Shown piece after piece: positions 8,850 to 16,443 of a DNA stretch of 64,000 nt. Both the position numbers and the translations under genes were made by a program. Positions within the stretch are counted from its first letter, which is position 1, and the number at the start of each line of letters is the position of its first letter. Under the pieces are notes generated by a model. That model was not told the origin of the DNA and did no database searches. It was given only the letters and a program-made list of their open reading frames with translations. Origin of the DNA: Streptomyces carminius (GTDB lineage: Bacteria > Actinomycetota > Actinomycetes > Streptomycetales > Streptomycetaceae); assembly GCF_002794255.1 (NCBI RefSeq), contig NZ_PGGW01000040.1:124001-188000 (forward strand), written 5' to 3'.

Positions 8850-9607
8850 GCACGGCGCGCACCGGCGGCGGTCCCGGCGGCGGTCCGCGCCGCCGGGCCG
8901 GCGTCCTGGCCGCCGCCGCAGTGCTCGGCGCGACGGGCGGCGCGCTGGCCTGCACCGCGCACCTGGTGGCGGACGCCGACCGCGCCGCCCCCGCCCGGAT
9001 CTGGCACGGCCCGGACGAGGATCACCGGGCGGACGGCCCCGTGCCCCGTCCCGTCCCCGGACCGGGCAACTGGCTGATACAGCCCGAGCTCGTCGGCTTC
9101 GACCCGGGCCCGGACATCGCGGGCCGCCACCACACCCTCAGGGCGAGCGGCGGGGCGGCCCCGGACCTGATGGCGGAGAGCGCCGCGGGCCTGCCCGCCG
9201 GGGAGCGCCGCGCGTACCGCCGGCTCCTCGGGCGGCTGGACATCCGCGAGACGGAGGCGCGTTCGTACACCCTGCCGGGGGACAACCTCACCATCACGCT
9301 CCATCTCGCCCGGCTGGAGAGGGACGGGGCCGACCGGCAGATCGCCGCCTTCCGGTCCGCCCTGGCCGGGGCGTTCTCGGACTTCCCCGAGCACCCGTAC
9401 ACCGTCGGCACCGAGGACCCCGACTGCCGGCAGCCGCCCGCGGCCGGCAAAAGCGGTCTGCCGTCGCTGGTCTGCACGGCCCACCACGGCGACCTGCTGC
9501 TGTTCCTCCGGGCGGACGGCACCGGACCGTCCACGGCGCTGGTGGAGGCCGTCGGGCTGCTGGTGATCCAGCTCGAACGGCTGGGCCCCCCGGACGGTGA
9601 CGCATGA
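8846..9607 (+). CDS. Single-pass membrane protein, second of a paralogous triplet
   Basis: 253 aa. The GTG start overlaps the previous stop. Short basic N-terminus, one hydrophobic helix (about 18-38, ending near a Cys in ALACTA, which might be a lipobox-like site but the context is imperfect), then an extracytoplasmic domain. The segment LDIRETEARSYTLPGDN with LTITLHLARLERDG matches in pattern the equivalent region of both neighbours. Two Cys residues (DPDCRQPP, SLVCTAH) may form a disulfide. Unknown function. Confidence 0.7.
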   Translation: MSTARTGGGPGGGPRRRAGVLAAAAVLGATGGALACTAHLVADADRAAPARIWHGPDEDHRADGPVPRPVPGPGNWLIQPELVGFDPGPDIAGRHHTLRASGGAAPDLMAESAAGLPAGERRAYRRLLGRLDIRETEARSYTLPGDNLTITLHLARLERDGADRQIAAFRSALAGAFSDFPEHPYTVGTEDPDCRQPPAAGKSGLPSLVCTAHHGDLLLFLRADGTGPSTALVEAVGLLVIQLERLGPPDGDA

Positions 9608-10587
9608 CGGGCTCCTCGATCGGCGAGCCCGAGTGGGTCCCGGACCCGGACGGGCCGCCCCGGCCGGATCCGTGGGCCGGACCCGCCGGCGGGGCGGGGC
9701 GGGACGCCGGCTTCCACGCGCCCGAGCTCCTCGACCCGGACGCGCCGCCGCCCCGCCGCCTCCCGCGACTGCCGGGGCTGCCGCGACTGCCGCGACTGCC
9801 GGAGACGCCCGTCCTCCCTCCCCGGCTGCGGCGGGCCGTCCGGCTCTGGGGCACGGTCGCCGCCGTCTTCGCCGTGTTCCTCGCCGGCACCGCGTACGGC
9901 ATCCTGCGGCTGGAGCGCGGCGACGTACCGGGCCTGGCCACCGAGGACGACGGCCGCTGGGACTTCCCGGCGCTCGTCCTGCCCGCCCTCCCCTCCGGCT
10001 CGCCGCCCCCGTTCGCACCGGACAACCCGGCCCGGATCCACCACGCCGACCTGCGCGACCTGCTGCTCCCGGCCCCCGCGGGCACGGTGGAGGGGTCACC
10101 GGACCCGGACGGCGAGTGGATCACCGTCGAGGAGCACACCCGGATCCACTCGGCGGCGGCGGGCGAGGAGCTTCGGCGGCGGCTGCTGGACGACGCCGTC
10201 CGGCACATCACCGCGCGCGGCTGGACCATGCCGGACGGCACCCGCACCGACATCCGTCTGCTGCGGTTCAACACGGCGGCGATCGCGACCGCCTTCCACG
10301 CCGACCTGCTCACCGGCTCCCCCGCGCCGGGCACCGCCCTCCGCTGGGGACCGCGGCTGGCTCCCGACGACGGTTGGCCGTCCGACGCCGGGCCGGACGG
10401 GGTCGAGGTGGGCGTCCACACCGACGTCCGGCCGCGCGGCCGGACGACGCGCCTGGCGTACCTGCTGGCCGGGGACACCGTGGGCGTCGTCGTGCAGACC
10501 GCGAGGGGGGCCGGAGCCGGGAAACCGTCCCCGGCCGAGGTGCCCTTCCGGCAGACGGTGATCCTCCAGGCCCAGCTCCTGGGCTGA
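9604..10587 (+). CDS. Single-pass membrane protein, third of a paralogous triplet
   Basis: 327 aa; its ATG overlaps the previous stop (ATGA). A long Asp/Pro-rich cytoplasmic N-terminus includes an RLPRLPGLPRLPRLP repeat (about 52-66); one membrane helix lies at about 81-101, then an extracytoplasmic domain. HADLRDLLLPAPAG matches DLRELLLDAPGG of the first gene, and VRHITARGWTMPDG with TDIRLLRF matches the shared core. No enzyme motif seen. Confidence 0.72.
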   Translation: MTGSSIGEPEWVPDPDGPPRPDPWAGPAGGAGRDAGFHAPELLDPDAPPPRRLPRLPGLPRLPRLPETPVLPPRLRRAVRLWGTVAAVFAVFLAGTAYGILRLERGDVPGLATEDDGRWDFPALVLPALPSGSPPPFAPDNPARIHHADLRDLLLPAPAGTVEGSPDPDGEWITVEEHTRIHSAAAGEELRRRLLDDAVRHITARGWTMPDGTRTDIRLLRFNTAAIATAFHADLLTGSPAPGTALRWGPRLAPDDGWPSDAGPDGVEVGVHTDVRPRGRTTRLAYLLAGDTVGVVVQTARGAGAGKPSPAEVPFRQTVILQAQLLG

Positions 10588-10896
10588 GGACTACCGGCCG
10601 CCGGGCGACGGCGGAAGGGGACGGGGAGGGGCGACCGTTCCGGACACTCTGGGGTTGCCCATGCCGGAGGCAAGGGGAACGATTTGCGGCCAATGAGCGG
10701 GCCACGACACGTGACACGGCAACGGCCGTAAATCGTACCGTCCGGAATGGTCGCCCCGGACCGGCCCCGACCCCAGCACGCGGCGGGGCGGCCCGCGGCG
10801 TACCTCACAGCGCCGCCCGCCGCCGTCCCACTAGACTCGGGCGGAGGGCCGCCCACCGGCCCACCCGCCCGTACGACGCCACCGAGGAGCCCTCCC
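10588..10896. other. Gene-free stretch holding a long inverted repeat
   Basis: 309 bp without a convincing gene. Positions 10679-10691 (ACGATTTGCGGCC) and 10724-10736 (GGCCGTAAATCGT) are complementary over 13 positions with one G-T wobble, separated by 32 nt, in sequence richer in A/T than its surroundings. It could be an RNA stem or a pair of protein-binding half-sites upstream of the 33-codon gene. Confidence 0.5.
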
Positions 10897-10998
10897 GTGC
10901 TTGAGGCATTCTTCATCGCCCTGCTGATCCTGGCCTTCGCGGCCGTCACCGGGTTCATGGCGCTGACCGTGAAGAAGCTCTTCGAGGGCCAGCGCTGA
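10897..10998 (+). CDS. Small single-helix membrane peptide (33 aa)
   Basis: GTG start preceded by GAGGAG at good spacing. The peptide is a hydrophobic helix (LEAFFIALLILAFAAVTGFM) followed by a basic end VKKLFEGQR. A short conserved-looking hydrophobic peptide just upstream of a nitrobindin gene. Function unknown. Confidence 0.65.
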   Translation: MLEAFFIALLILAFAAVTGFMALTVKKLFEGQR

Positions 10999-11092
10999 CG
11001 CACCGCCCGCCCGCACCGTCCGCACCGTCCCCGCCGTCCCCGCCGTCCGCACCGCCCACGCCGCCCGCCCCCGACAGATCGCCTGAGCAGCC

Positions 11093-11656
11093 ATGATCGA
11101 GATTCCGTCCGACCTCCACCGGGACCTCGTCCCCCTCGCGTTCCTCCTGGGCGACTGGGCGGGCGCCGGGGTCGCCGACTTCCCCGGGCGCGAGCAGTGC
11201 AACTTCGGCCAGGAGGTCACCTTCTCCCACGACGGCCGGGACTTCCTGGAGTACGTCTCGCACAGCTGGGAGCTGGACGACAAGGGTGAGAAGGTCCGCC
11301 CGCTGGAGACCGAGAGCGGCTACTGGCGGATCGACTCCGAGCGCAGGGTCGAGGCCGTCATGATCCGCGACCGGGGCGTCGCCGAGGTCTGGTACGGCGA
11401 GCTGGCCGACCAGAAGCCCCAGATCGACCTGGCCACGGACGCCGTCGCCCGGCTCTCCTCCTCCGGCCCGTACACCGGCGGCAAGCGGCTGTACGGCTAT
11501 GTCAAGGGCGACCTGATGTGGGTCGGCGAGATGGCCACCCCCGAGACGCCGCTGCGCCCGTACATGTCGGCCCATCTGAAGAAGGTCGTCGATCCCAGCG
11601 AGTGGGCCAGGGACCTCAAGGACCTCCCGGACGACGGGATCGCCTTCTTCCGCTGA
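11093..11656 (+). CDS. Nitrobindin-family heme beta-barrel (FABP-like, THAP4-like), putative peroxynitrite isomerase
   Basis: 187 aa. The family signature GxWxGxG appears as LLGDWAGAGVADFP (about 19-31), and the proximal heme ligand of nitrobindins corresponds to His161 in MSAHLKKVV. Nitrobindins form a 10-stranded barrel binding ferric heme and are reported to convert peroxynitrite to nitrate. The gene lies upstream of nur on the same strand, 68 bp away, so the two may be co-expressed. Length normal. Confidence 0.9.
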   Translation: MIEIPSDLHRDLVPLAFLLGDWAGAGVADFPGREQCNFGQEVTFSHDGRDFLEYVSHSWELDDKGEKVRPLETESGYWRIDSERRVEAVMIRDRGVAEVWYGELADQKPQIDLATDAVARLSSSGPYTGGKRLYGYVKGDLMWVGEMATPETPLRPYMSAHLKKVVDPSEWARDLKDLPDDGIAFFR

Positions 11657-11724
11657 CGGCCCCCGGCGGTACCGGCCGCGCCGTCGGCCCCCGCCCCGGC
11701 GGCGCCCTCCTTACACTGGGCCGT

Positions 11725-12237
11725 GTGGTGAGCACCGACTGGCAGAGCGACCTCCGCAGACGCGGCTACCGGCTGACGCCGCAGCGCCAGCTCGTGCTGG
11801 AGGCCGTGGACAGGCTGGAGCACTCCACCCCGGACGACATCCTCGCCGAGGTGCGGCGCACCGCGGGCGGCGTGAACATCTCCACCGTCTACCGCACCCT
11901 GGAGCTGCTGGAGGAGCTGGGGCTGGTCAGCCACGCCCATCTGGGCCACGGCGCGCCCACGTACCACCTCGCCGACCGGCACGACCACATGCACCTGGTG
12001 TGCCGGGACTGCACGGAGGTGATCGAGGCCGACATCTCGCTGGCCGCCGAGTTCACCGGCCGGCTGCGGGAGCAGTTCGGCTTCGACACCGACATGAAGC
12101 ACTTCGCGATCTTCGGCCGCTGCCGGGACTGCGCGGACAAGCGCGCGAACGGCGCGAACGGCGCGGGCGACGCGGGCGACGCGAACGGCGCGGACGGCGG
12201 CACCGGCGGGGGAAGCGCGGCCGACGAGGAGTCGTAG
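11725..12237 (+). CDS. nur: Nur, nickel-responsive Fur-family regulator
   Basis: 170 aa from GTG (MVSTDWQSDLRRRGYRLTPQR). All metal ligands I recall from the S. coelicolor Nur structure are present at the same numbers: His33, His86, His88, His90 (nickel site) and His70, His72, His126 (second site). CxxC pairs occur at 93/96 and near KRxx(CRDC). Nur with nickel represses the Fe-SOD and nickel-uptake genes. Odd feature: the C-terminus adds an Asn-Gly-Ala/Asp-Gly-Ala repeat and acidic tail (about 135-170). ygfZ starts 9 bp later. Confidence 0.93.
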   Translation: MVSTDWQSDLRRRGYRLTPQRQLVLEAVDRLEHSTPDDILAEVRRTAGGVNISTVYRTLELLEELGLVSHAHLGHGAPTYHLADRHDHMHLVCRDCTEVIEADISLAAEFTGRLREQFGFDTDMKHFAIFGRCRDCADKRANGANGAGDAGDANGADGGTGGGSAADEES

Positions 12238-12246
12238 GCTGGTCAC

Positions 12247-13218
12247 ATGTCGTACAAGAGCCCCCTGCTGTCGCTGCCCGGCGCCGTCCCCGCCGAGGCG
12301 CCGGACGAAGGTGTCGCCGCGCACTACGGCGACCTCTTCCGCGAGCAGCGCACCCTCGCGGACGGCGGCGGCCTGGTGGACCTCTCGCACCGCGGGGTGG
12401 TCACCGTCACCGGCGAGGACCGGCTGAGCTGGCTGCACCTGCTGCTCACCCAGCACGTCAGCGAGTTGGAGCCCGGCCTCGCCACCGAGGCGCTGGTCCT
12501 CTCCGCGCACGGCCACGTCGAGCACGCCCTCTACCTCGTCGACGACGGCTCCACGGTGTGGGCGCACGTCGAACCGGGCACCCAGGGGGCGCTGATCGAG
12601 TACCTGGAGAGCATGAAGTTCTTCTACCGGGTCGAGGTCACCGACGCGACGGCCGAGTACGCGGTGGTCCACCTCCCGGCGGGCTCCATCGCCGAGCCGC
12701 CCGAGGGCACGGTCGTGCGCGAGACGCCGTACGGGCGGGACGTGTTCCTGCCGCGCGGCGAGCTGGAGCCCTTCGCGGCGGCGCACGGCCCGGCGGTCGG
12801 CGTACTGGCCCTGGAGGCGCTGCGCGTCGAGGCGCACCGGCCGCGGCTGGGCCTGGAGACCGACCACCGCACGATCCCGCACGAGGTGAGCTGGATCGGC
12901 AGCGCCGTCCATCTGGAGAAGGGCTGCTACCGGGGCCAGGAGACGGTGGCGCGCGTCCACAACCTGGGGAAGCCGCCGCGCCGCCTGGTCTTCCTGCACC
13001 TGGACGGCTCCGAGGTGCACCTGCCCGGCCCCGGCACCCCCGTCCGGCTGGCGAAGGACGGTGAGGAGGGCCGGCAGCTCGGTTTCGTCACCACCTCGGC
13101 CCGCCACCACGAGCTGGGCCCGATCGCGCTGGCCCTGGTGAAGCGGAACGTGCCGGTGGACGCCGAACTGCTCGCGGGCGACACGGCGGCGGCCCAGGAG
13201 ACCGTGGTCGAGCCGTGA
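12247..13218 (+). CDS. ygfZ: YgfZ/GcvT-like folate-binding protein
   Basis: 323 aa. Shows the YgfZ signature KGCYRGQETVARVHNLGKPPR (about 220-240) with its essential Cys, plus GcvT-like domain features (LSHRGVVTVTGEDRLSWLHLLLTQHVSEL). YgfZ uses tetrahydrofolate in assembly or repair of Fe-S clusters. Gene order nur-ygfZ is usual in Streptomyces. A hairpin follows. Confidence 0.9.
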   Translation: MSYKSPLLSLPGAVPAEAPDEGVAAHYGDLFREQRTLADGGGLVDLSHRGVVTVTGEDRLSWLHLLLTQHVSELEPGLATEALVLSAHGHVEHALYLVDDGSTVWAHVEPGTQGALIEYLESMKFFYRVEVTDATAEYAVVHLPAGSIAEPPEGTVVRETPYGRDVFLPRGELEPFAAAHGPAVGVLALEALRVEAHRPRLGLETDHRTIPHEVSWIGSAVHLEKGCYRGQETVARVHNLGKPPRRLVFLHLDGSEVHLPGPGTPVRLAKDGEEGRQLGFVTTSARHHELGPIALALVKRNVPVDAELLAGDTAAAQETVVEP

Positions 13219-13221
13219 CGG

Positions 13222-13266
13222 CTCCCGCGGGCCGCGCGGGCCGCGGTCACCCGCGGCCCGCGGGAG
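13222..13266. terminator. Bidirectional hairpin between ygfZ and a convergent membrane gene
   Basis: CTCCCGCGGGCCGCG (13222-13236) pairs perfectly with 13252-13266. The 3' arm overlaps the stop region of the minus-strand gene. Confidence 0.75.
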
Positions 13267-13720
13267 GCGCCGCCCGCCGCAGCGCGGCGTACTGGAGCGC
13301 GGCGAAGACCCCCACCGGGACGGTCTGGGCCGCGGTCCACACGGCCCCGGCCGCGGTCAGGTCCAGCACTCCGGCTCCGAAGACATCGAAGGCGAGCACG
13401 GCCGCGCTGAGCGCGATCCAGCCCGCCCCGCAGGCGACCACCCACCGCACCGTGCCCGGCGCGGCCTCCGGCGGCCGGGCCGCCAGGGCGACCGCGGCGC
13501 CGAGCACCAGCAGCACGGCGCCGACCAGGGCGACCGTCCCCGTAGCCGGTCCCAGCACCCGGCCCAGCGGGGCCGCGCCGGCCAGATAACCGGCCCCGAC
13601 GACGGCCATGCCCGTCCCGTCCAGCAGGAGCAGACGGCGTGCCCCCGGCACCCGGCCACCGCCGCGCCGCGCACCCCCACCGGACGCCTTCTCCCTCTTC
13701 TCCCCGCGCTCACTTCGCAT
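13247..13720 (-). CDS. Small multi-pass membrane protein
   Basis: 157 aa from the ATG at complement 13718-13720 (MRSERGEKREK). A basic cytoplasmic start of about 30 residues precedes four predicted membrane helices rich in Ala/Gly/Val (LLLLDGTGMAVVGAGYLAG; GTVALVGAVLLVLGAAVAL; WVVACGAGWIALSAAVLAF; and a last one near VGVFAALQYAALRRA). Divergent from the WYL regulator (68 bp). No family recognised. Confidence 0.7.
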   Translation of the reverse strand: MRSERGEKREKASGGGARRGGGRVPGARRLLLLDGTGMAVVGAGYLAGAAPLGRVLGPATGTVALVGAVLLVLGAAVALAARPPEAAPGTVRWVVACGAGWIALSAAVLAFDVFGAGVLDLTAAGAVWTAAQTVPVGVFAALQYAALRRAAPPAGRG

Positions 13721-13788
13721 GGGACGACCCTGGCCGCATAACCTGACAACCACCGTCATGTTTCCGGGAGTCCGGGAGGATCCACACG

Positions 13789-14805
13789 GTGAAGTCCGAC
13801 CGGCTGCTCTCGATCCTCCTGCTGCTCCAGACCAGGAACCGCATCCCGGCCGCCGAACTGGCCGAGCGGCTGGAGGTCTCGGTACGCACCGTCTACCGGG
13901 ACGTCGAGTCGCTGTCGGCGGCCGGGGTCCCGGTGTACGCCGAGCGCGGCCGGTACGGCGGCATCGCCCTGCTCCCCGGCTTCCGCACGGATGTCACCGG
14001 CCTCACGGGCGACGAGGCGCGGGCCCTGTTCGTCCTGGCGGCGGGCAGGACGCACGCGGCGCTGGGGCTGGCGGGGGCGCTGGGCTCCGCACTGCGCAAG
14101 CTGCTGGTCGCGCTGCCCGCGCCGCACCGCCCGGCGGCCGAACTGACCAGCCGCCGCGTCCTGGTGGACCCCGACCGCTGGCTGGCGGGCCCGGCTCTCA
14201 CGGCGGCCCCGGAGGCGCCGGACCCGGCGGAGCTGCACGGCGCGGTCCTCACCGACCGGCGGCTGCGCGTCCGCTACCGGCACGGCGGCCGGGCCGCTCC
14301 GCGCACGTACACGGTCGATCCCTACGGGCTGGTCGCCAAGGCGGGCGTCTGGTACCTGGTCGCCGACCACCGGCGGCACGGGCGGCTGTTCCGCGCCGAC
14401 CGGCTGTCGGAGGTCACGGTCACCGGCGCGCCGGTGCGGCGCCGCGCGGGCGTGGAACTGGCCGAGGTGTGGGACCGGTTGCGGCGAGAGGTGGAGGAGC
14501 GGCCCGGCGATGTGCGGGTCACGGCGCGGGTGCGGCGCGAGCGGCTGGACATGGTGGCCCGCATCGTGGGGCCCTGCCTGGTGTCGGCGGCCTTGACGGA
14601 GGACGGTGCGGACGGCGGGGACAGCGGGGACGGTGCGGACGGCGACGGAGGCTGGGTGCCGGCCGAGTTCGCCTATCCCGTGCTCGGCGCGGTCCGCCAG
14701 CTGCTCCAGTTCGGCACGGACGTGGAGGTACTGGGGCCGTCCGAGGCCCGTGCGGAGCTGGCCCGCGCCGCGGCCGGCGTCCACGCCCTGTACCGCGGCC
14801 GCTGA
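13789..14805 (+). CDS. HTH/WYL-domain transcriptional regulator (YafY-like)
   Basis: 338 aa from GTG with GGGAGGA upstream. N-terminal winged HTH (KSDRLLSILLLLQTRNRIPAAELAERLEVSVRTVYRDVESL), followed by the family's GIALLPGFRTD, then a WYL domain (about 185-225; VDPYGLVAKAGVWYLVADH) and a C-terminal WCX-like region. A Gly/Asp-rich insert (DGADGGDSGDGADGDGG) near residue 270 looks like a lineage-specific loop. WYL domains often sense nucleic acids or ligands. It probably controls the divergent membrane-protein gene. Confidence 0.87.
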   Translation: MKSDRLLSILLLLQTRNRIPAAELAERLEVSVRTVYRDVESLSAAGVPVYAERGRYGGIALLPGFRTDVTGLTGDEARALFVLAAGRTHAALGLAGALGSALRKLLVALPAPHRPAAELTSRRVLVDPDRWLAGPALTAAPEAPDPAELHGAVLTDRRLRVRYRHGGRAAPRTYTVDPYGLVAKAGVWYLVADHRRHGRLFRADRLSEVTVTGAPVRRRAGVELAEVWDRLRREVEERPGDVRVTARVRRERLDMVARIVGPCLVSAALTEDGADGGDSGDGADGDGGWVPAEFAYPVLGAVRQLLQFGTDVEVLGPSEARAELARAAAGVHALYRGR

Positions 14806-14826
14806 GCACCGGCGCGTACGTGCCGG

Positions 14827-14862
14827 GCCCGGGACGGCGGTTCCCCCGCCGCCGTCCCGGGC
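14827..14862. terminator. Hairpin between convergent WYL and HAAS genes
   Basis: GCCCGGGACGGCGG (14827-14840) and CCGCCGTCCCGGGC (14849-14862) are perfect complements with an 8-nt loop. Confidence 0.85.
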
Positions 14863-14888
14863 GCCCACCGCCGCTGCCGCCGCCCCCG

Positions 14889-15302
14889 TTATCCCGCCCG
14901 CGCCTCGCGCCGCCTGCGGAGGACGTAGGCGCCCAGTTCCCCGGCGCACCACACGACGATGAAGGCGGTCATCCCGATCTGCCACCACACCCCGGCGGCT
15001 ATCGCGCCCACCAGCCAACTGGCGCCGACGACGCCCATGATCAGCGCCTGCACCTCACGGCGCATCCACCACGGCTCCCGGGCGCCCTTCTCCTCGTCCG
15101 CCAGCCGGAGCGCGTACAGCGGCGCCGGGCCGAACTCCTCCTCGGGGGTGCCGCCGCTCTCGGCGAGGTGCCGCCCGGCCTCGCGGGTGAGTTCGGCGGC
15201 ACGGTCCCGGGTGATGCCGTGGCGCTGCCGGAGGAGGTCGGTGAGCTCGCGCAGCCACTTGTCGGCGGCGGGGTCGGCGGGCTTGCCGGTCGAGGTGTTC
15301 AT
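14889..15302 (-). CDS. Small membrane protein with N-terminal HAAS/DUF1700-like domain
   Basis: 137 aa; its ATG overlaps the stop of the preceding gene by 4 bp. Residues 15-60 form a helical segment (WLRELTDLLRQRHGITRDRA then HLAESGGTPEEEFG) like the HAAS domains that partner PadR regulators. Two membrane helices follow (LIMGVVGASWLVGAIAAGVWW; IGMTAFIVVWCAGELGAYVL) and a basic end. Last gene of a PadR-HAAS-HAAS operon. Confidence 0.75.
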   Translation of the reverse strand: MNTSTGKPADPAADKWLRELTDLLRQRHGITRDRAAELTREAGRHLAESGGTPEEEFGPAPLYALRLADEEKGAREPWWMRREVQALIMGVVGASWLVGAIAAGVWWQIGMTAFIVVWCAGELGAYVLRRRREARAG

Positions 15303-15958
15303 GAGGCCCCGTTCTGGTCGTGGATCGAGTCGTGGTCGTGGATCGAGTCGTGGTCGTGGTCGCGGGTGGAGTCGTGGTCCGGTGCGCCGTCGGGCAGCAG
15401 CGACCAGGCGAGCAGCAGGATGATCCCGGTCAGGCAGACGGCGAAGGACGGCATCCCGAACAGGTCGTCCTCGGGCAGCCTGTCGGTGGCCGTTCCCGCG
15501 AGGACCACCGCGAGGACCGCACCGCCCCACCACCACCGGCGGGCGACGCGGGAGGCGGCCACGGCGGCGAACACACAGAGCACCACGGCCGCGACGAGGA
15601 CCGTCCCGGCCAGGGCGGGCGCCGTGACCGTGATCGTGCTGCCGGGCTCGAGCCACAGCATCACGCCGAGCACCGTCAGCAGGAGCCCGACCCCGGCCAG
15701 TCCGCCCCGCCGGTAGTCGGCCGGGGTCATCCCCGCCCGGTCCCGTCCGGCGCGCACCCGCTCGGGGACGCGTTCGACGGCGACGGTACGGGCGAACTCC
15801 TCCGGTGTGCCGAACTCCTCGCGCGGGTGCTCGCCGCTGAGCGCGCAGTGCTGCTCGACCTCGCCGAGCGCGGTGTCGGCGGTCTCCCGGTCCACCGCGT
15901 GCGCGGCCATGGCGAGCCGGGCCCGTGCGGTCCATTTCCGGTGTGTGTCCGTGGTCAT
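15299..15958 (-). CDS. HAAS-domain membrane protein with Asp/His-rich C-terminal tail
   Basis: 219 aa. N-terminal helical HAAS-like region (about 8-70; LGEVEQHCALSGEHPREEFG), then four hydrophobic helices. The last 30 residues are a repeat of DHDSIHD units (DHDSTRDHDHDSIHDHDSIHDQ), encoded by a matching DNA repeat at about 15312-15376. The tail is likely cytoplasmic or extracytoplasmic depending on helix count and could bind metal; this is inference. Overlaps padR by 4 bp upstream and its partner by 4 bp downstream. Confidence 0.75.
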   Translation of the reverse strand: MTTDTHRKWTARARLAMAAHAVDRETADTALGEVEQHCALSGEHPREEFGTPEEFARTVAVERVPERVRAGRDRAGMTPADYRRGGLAGVGLLLTVLGVMLWLEPGSTITVTAPALAGTVLVAAVVLCVFAAVAASRVARRWWWGGAVLAVVLAGTATDRLPEDDLFGMPSFAVCLTGIILLLAWSLLPDGAPDHDSTRDHDHDSIHDHDSIHDQNGAS

Positions 15959-16329
15959 CGTTCCTCCCGTACCTGTCCCGCCTGCTGTTCCGCCTCTTCC
16001 GACTGCTCCAGGAGGCCGTCCATGGCGGCGGAGAAATCCCGCCAGCGGGTGCGTTCCTCCTCCAGCCGGAGGCGTCCGGTACCGGTCAGCCGGTAGACCT
16101 TCCGGCCCGGGCCGCCCTCCCCCGCCTCCCAGCGGGCCATGACCAGGCCGTCCTGCTCCATGCGGCCCAGCACCGGGTAGAGCGCGCCACCCCGGATCTT
16201 GCCGAAGCCCAGCTCCCCGAGCCGCTGCACCAGCGCGTAGCCGTGGTGGTCGGCCTCGGCCAGCACCGCCGCCAGGACCAGCGGCAGCGTTCCGCGCAGC
16301 CAGCTCGTGGAGGGGTCCGTCGTCGGCAT
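15955..16329 (-). CDS. PadR-family transcriptional regulator
   Basis: 124 aa. Winged helix typical of PadR: LPLVLAAVLAEADHHGYALVQRLGELGFGKIRGGALYPVLGRMEQDGLVMARWE, then the wing GGPGRKVYRLTGTGRLRLEEE. PadR proteins usually repress their own operon. Overlapping GTG/ATG junctions link it to two HAAS membrane proteins, which in this family are thought to signal to or be controlled by the regulator. A cluster of CTAG palindromes lies immediately upstream. Confidence 0.9.
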   Translation of the reverse strand: MPTTDPSTSWLRGTLPLVLAAVLAEADHHGYALVQRLGELGFGKIRGGALYPVLGRMEQDGLVMARWEAGEGGPGRKVYRLTGTGRLRLEEERTRWRDFSAAMDGLLEQSEEAEQQAGQVREER

Positions 16330-16346
16330 TTCTACTCCCCCCTTCG

Positions 16347-16387
16347 CTCTAGTTCACCATAGCGACTAGTTCGCTTTTAGACTAGAG
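16347..16387. promoter_or_regulatory. Candidate PadR operator: CTAG palindrome cluster
   Basis: CTCTAGT (16347-16353) and ACTAGAG (16381-16387) are inverted repeats, and ACTAGT with near-palindromic flanks (GCGACTAGTTCGC, 16362-16374) lies between them. CTAG is rare in Streptomyces DNA, so three copies in 41 bp just ahead of padR are unlikely to be chance. Confidence 0.55.
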
Positions 16388-16443
16388 GCATCCGGAGCGG
16401 CGGGCCAGCCGGGTCAGCCGGGTCAGGCGGCGGGTCAGGCGGG

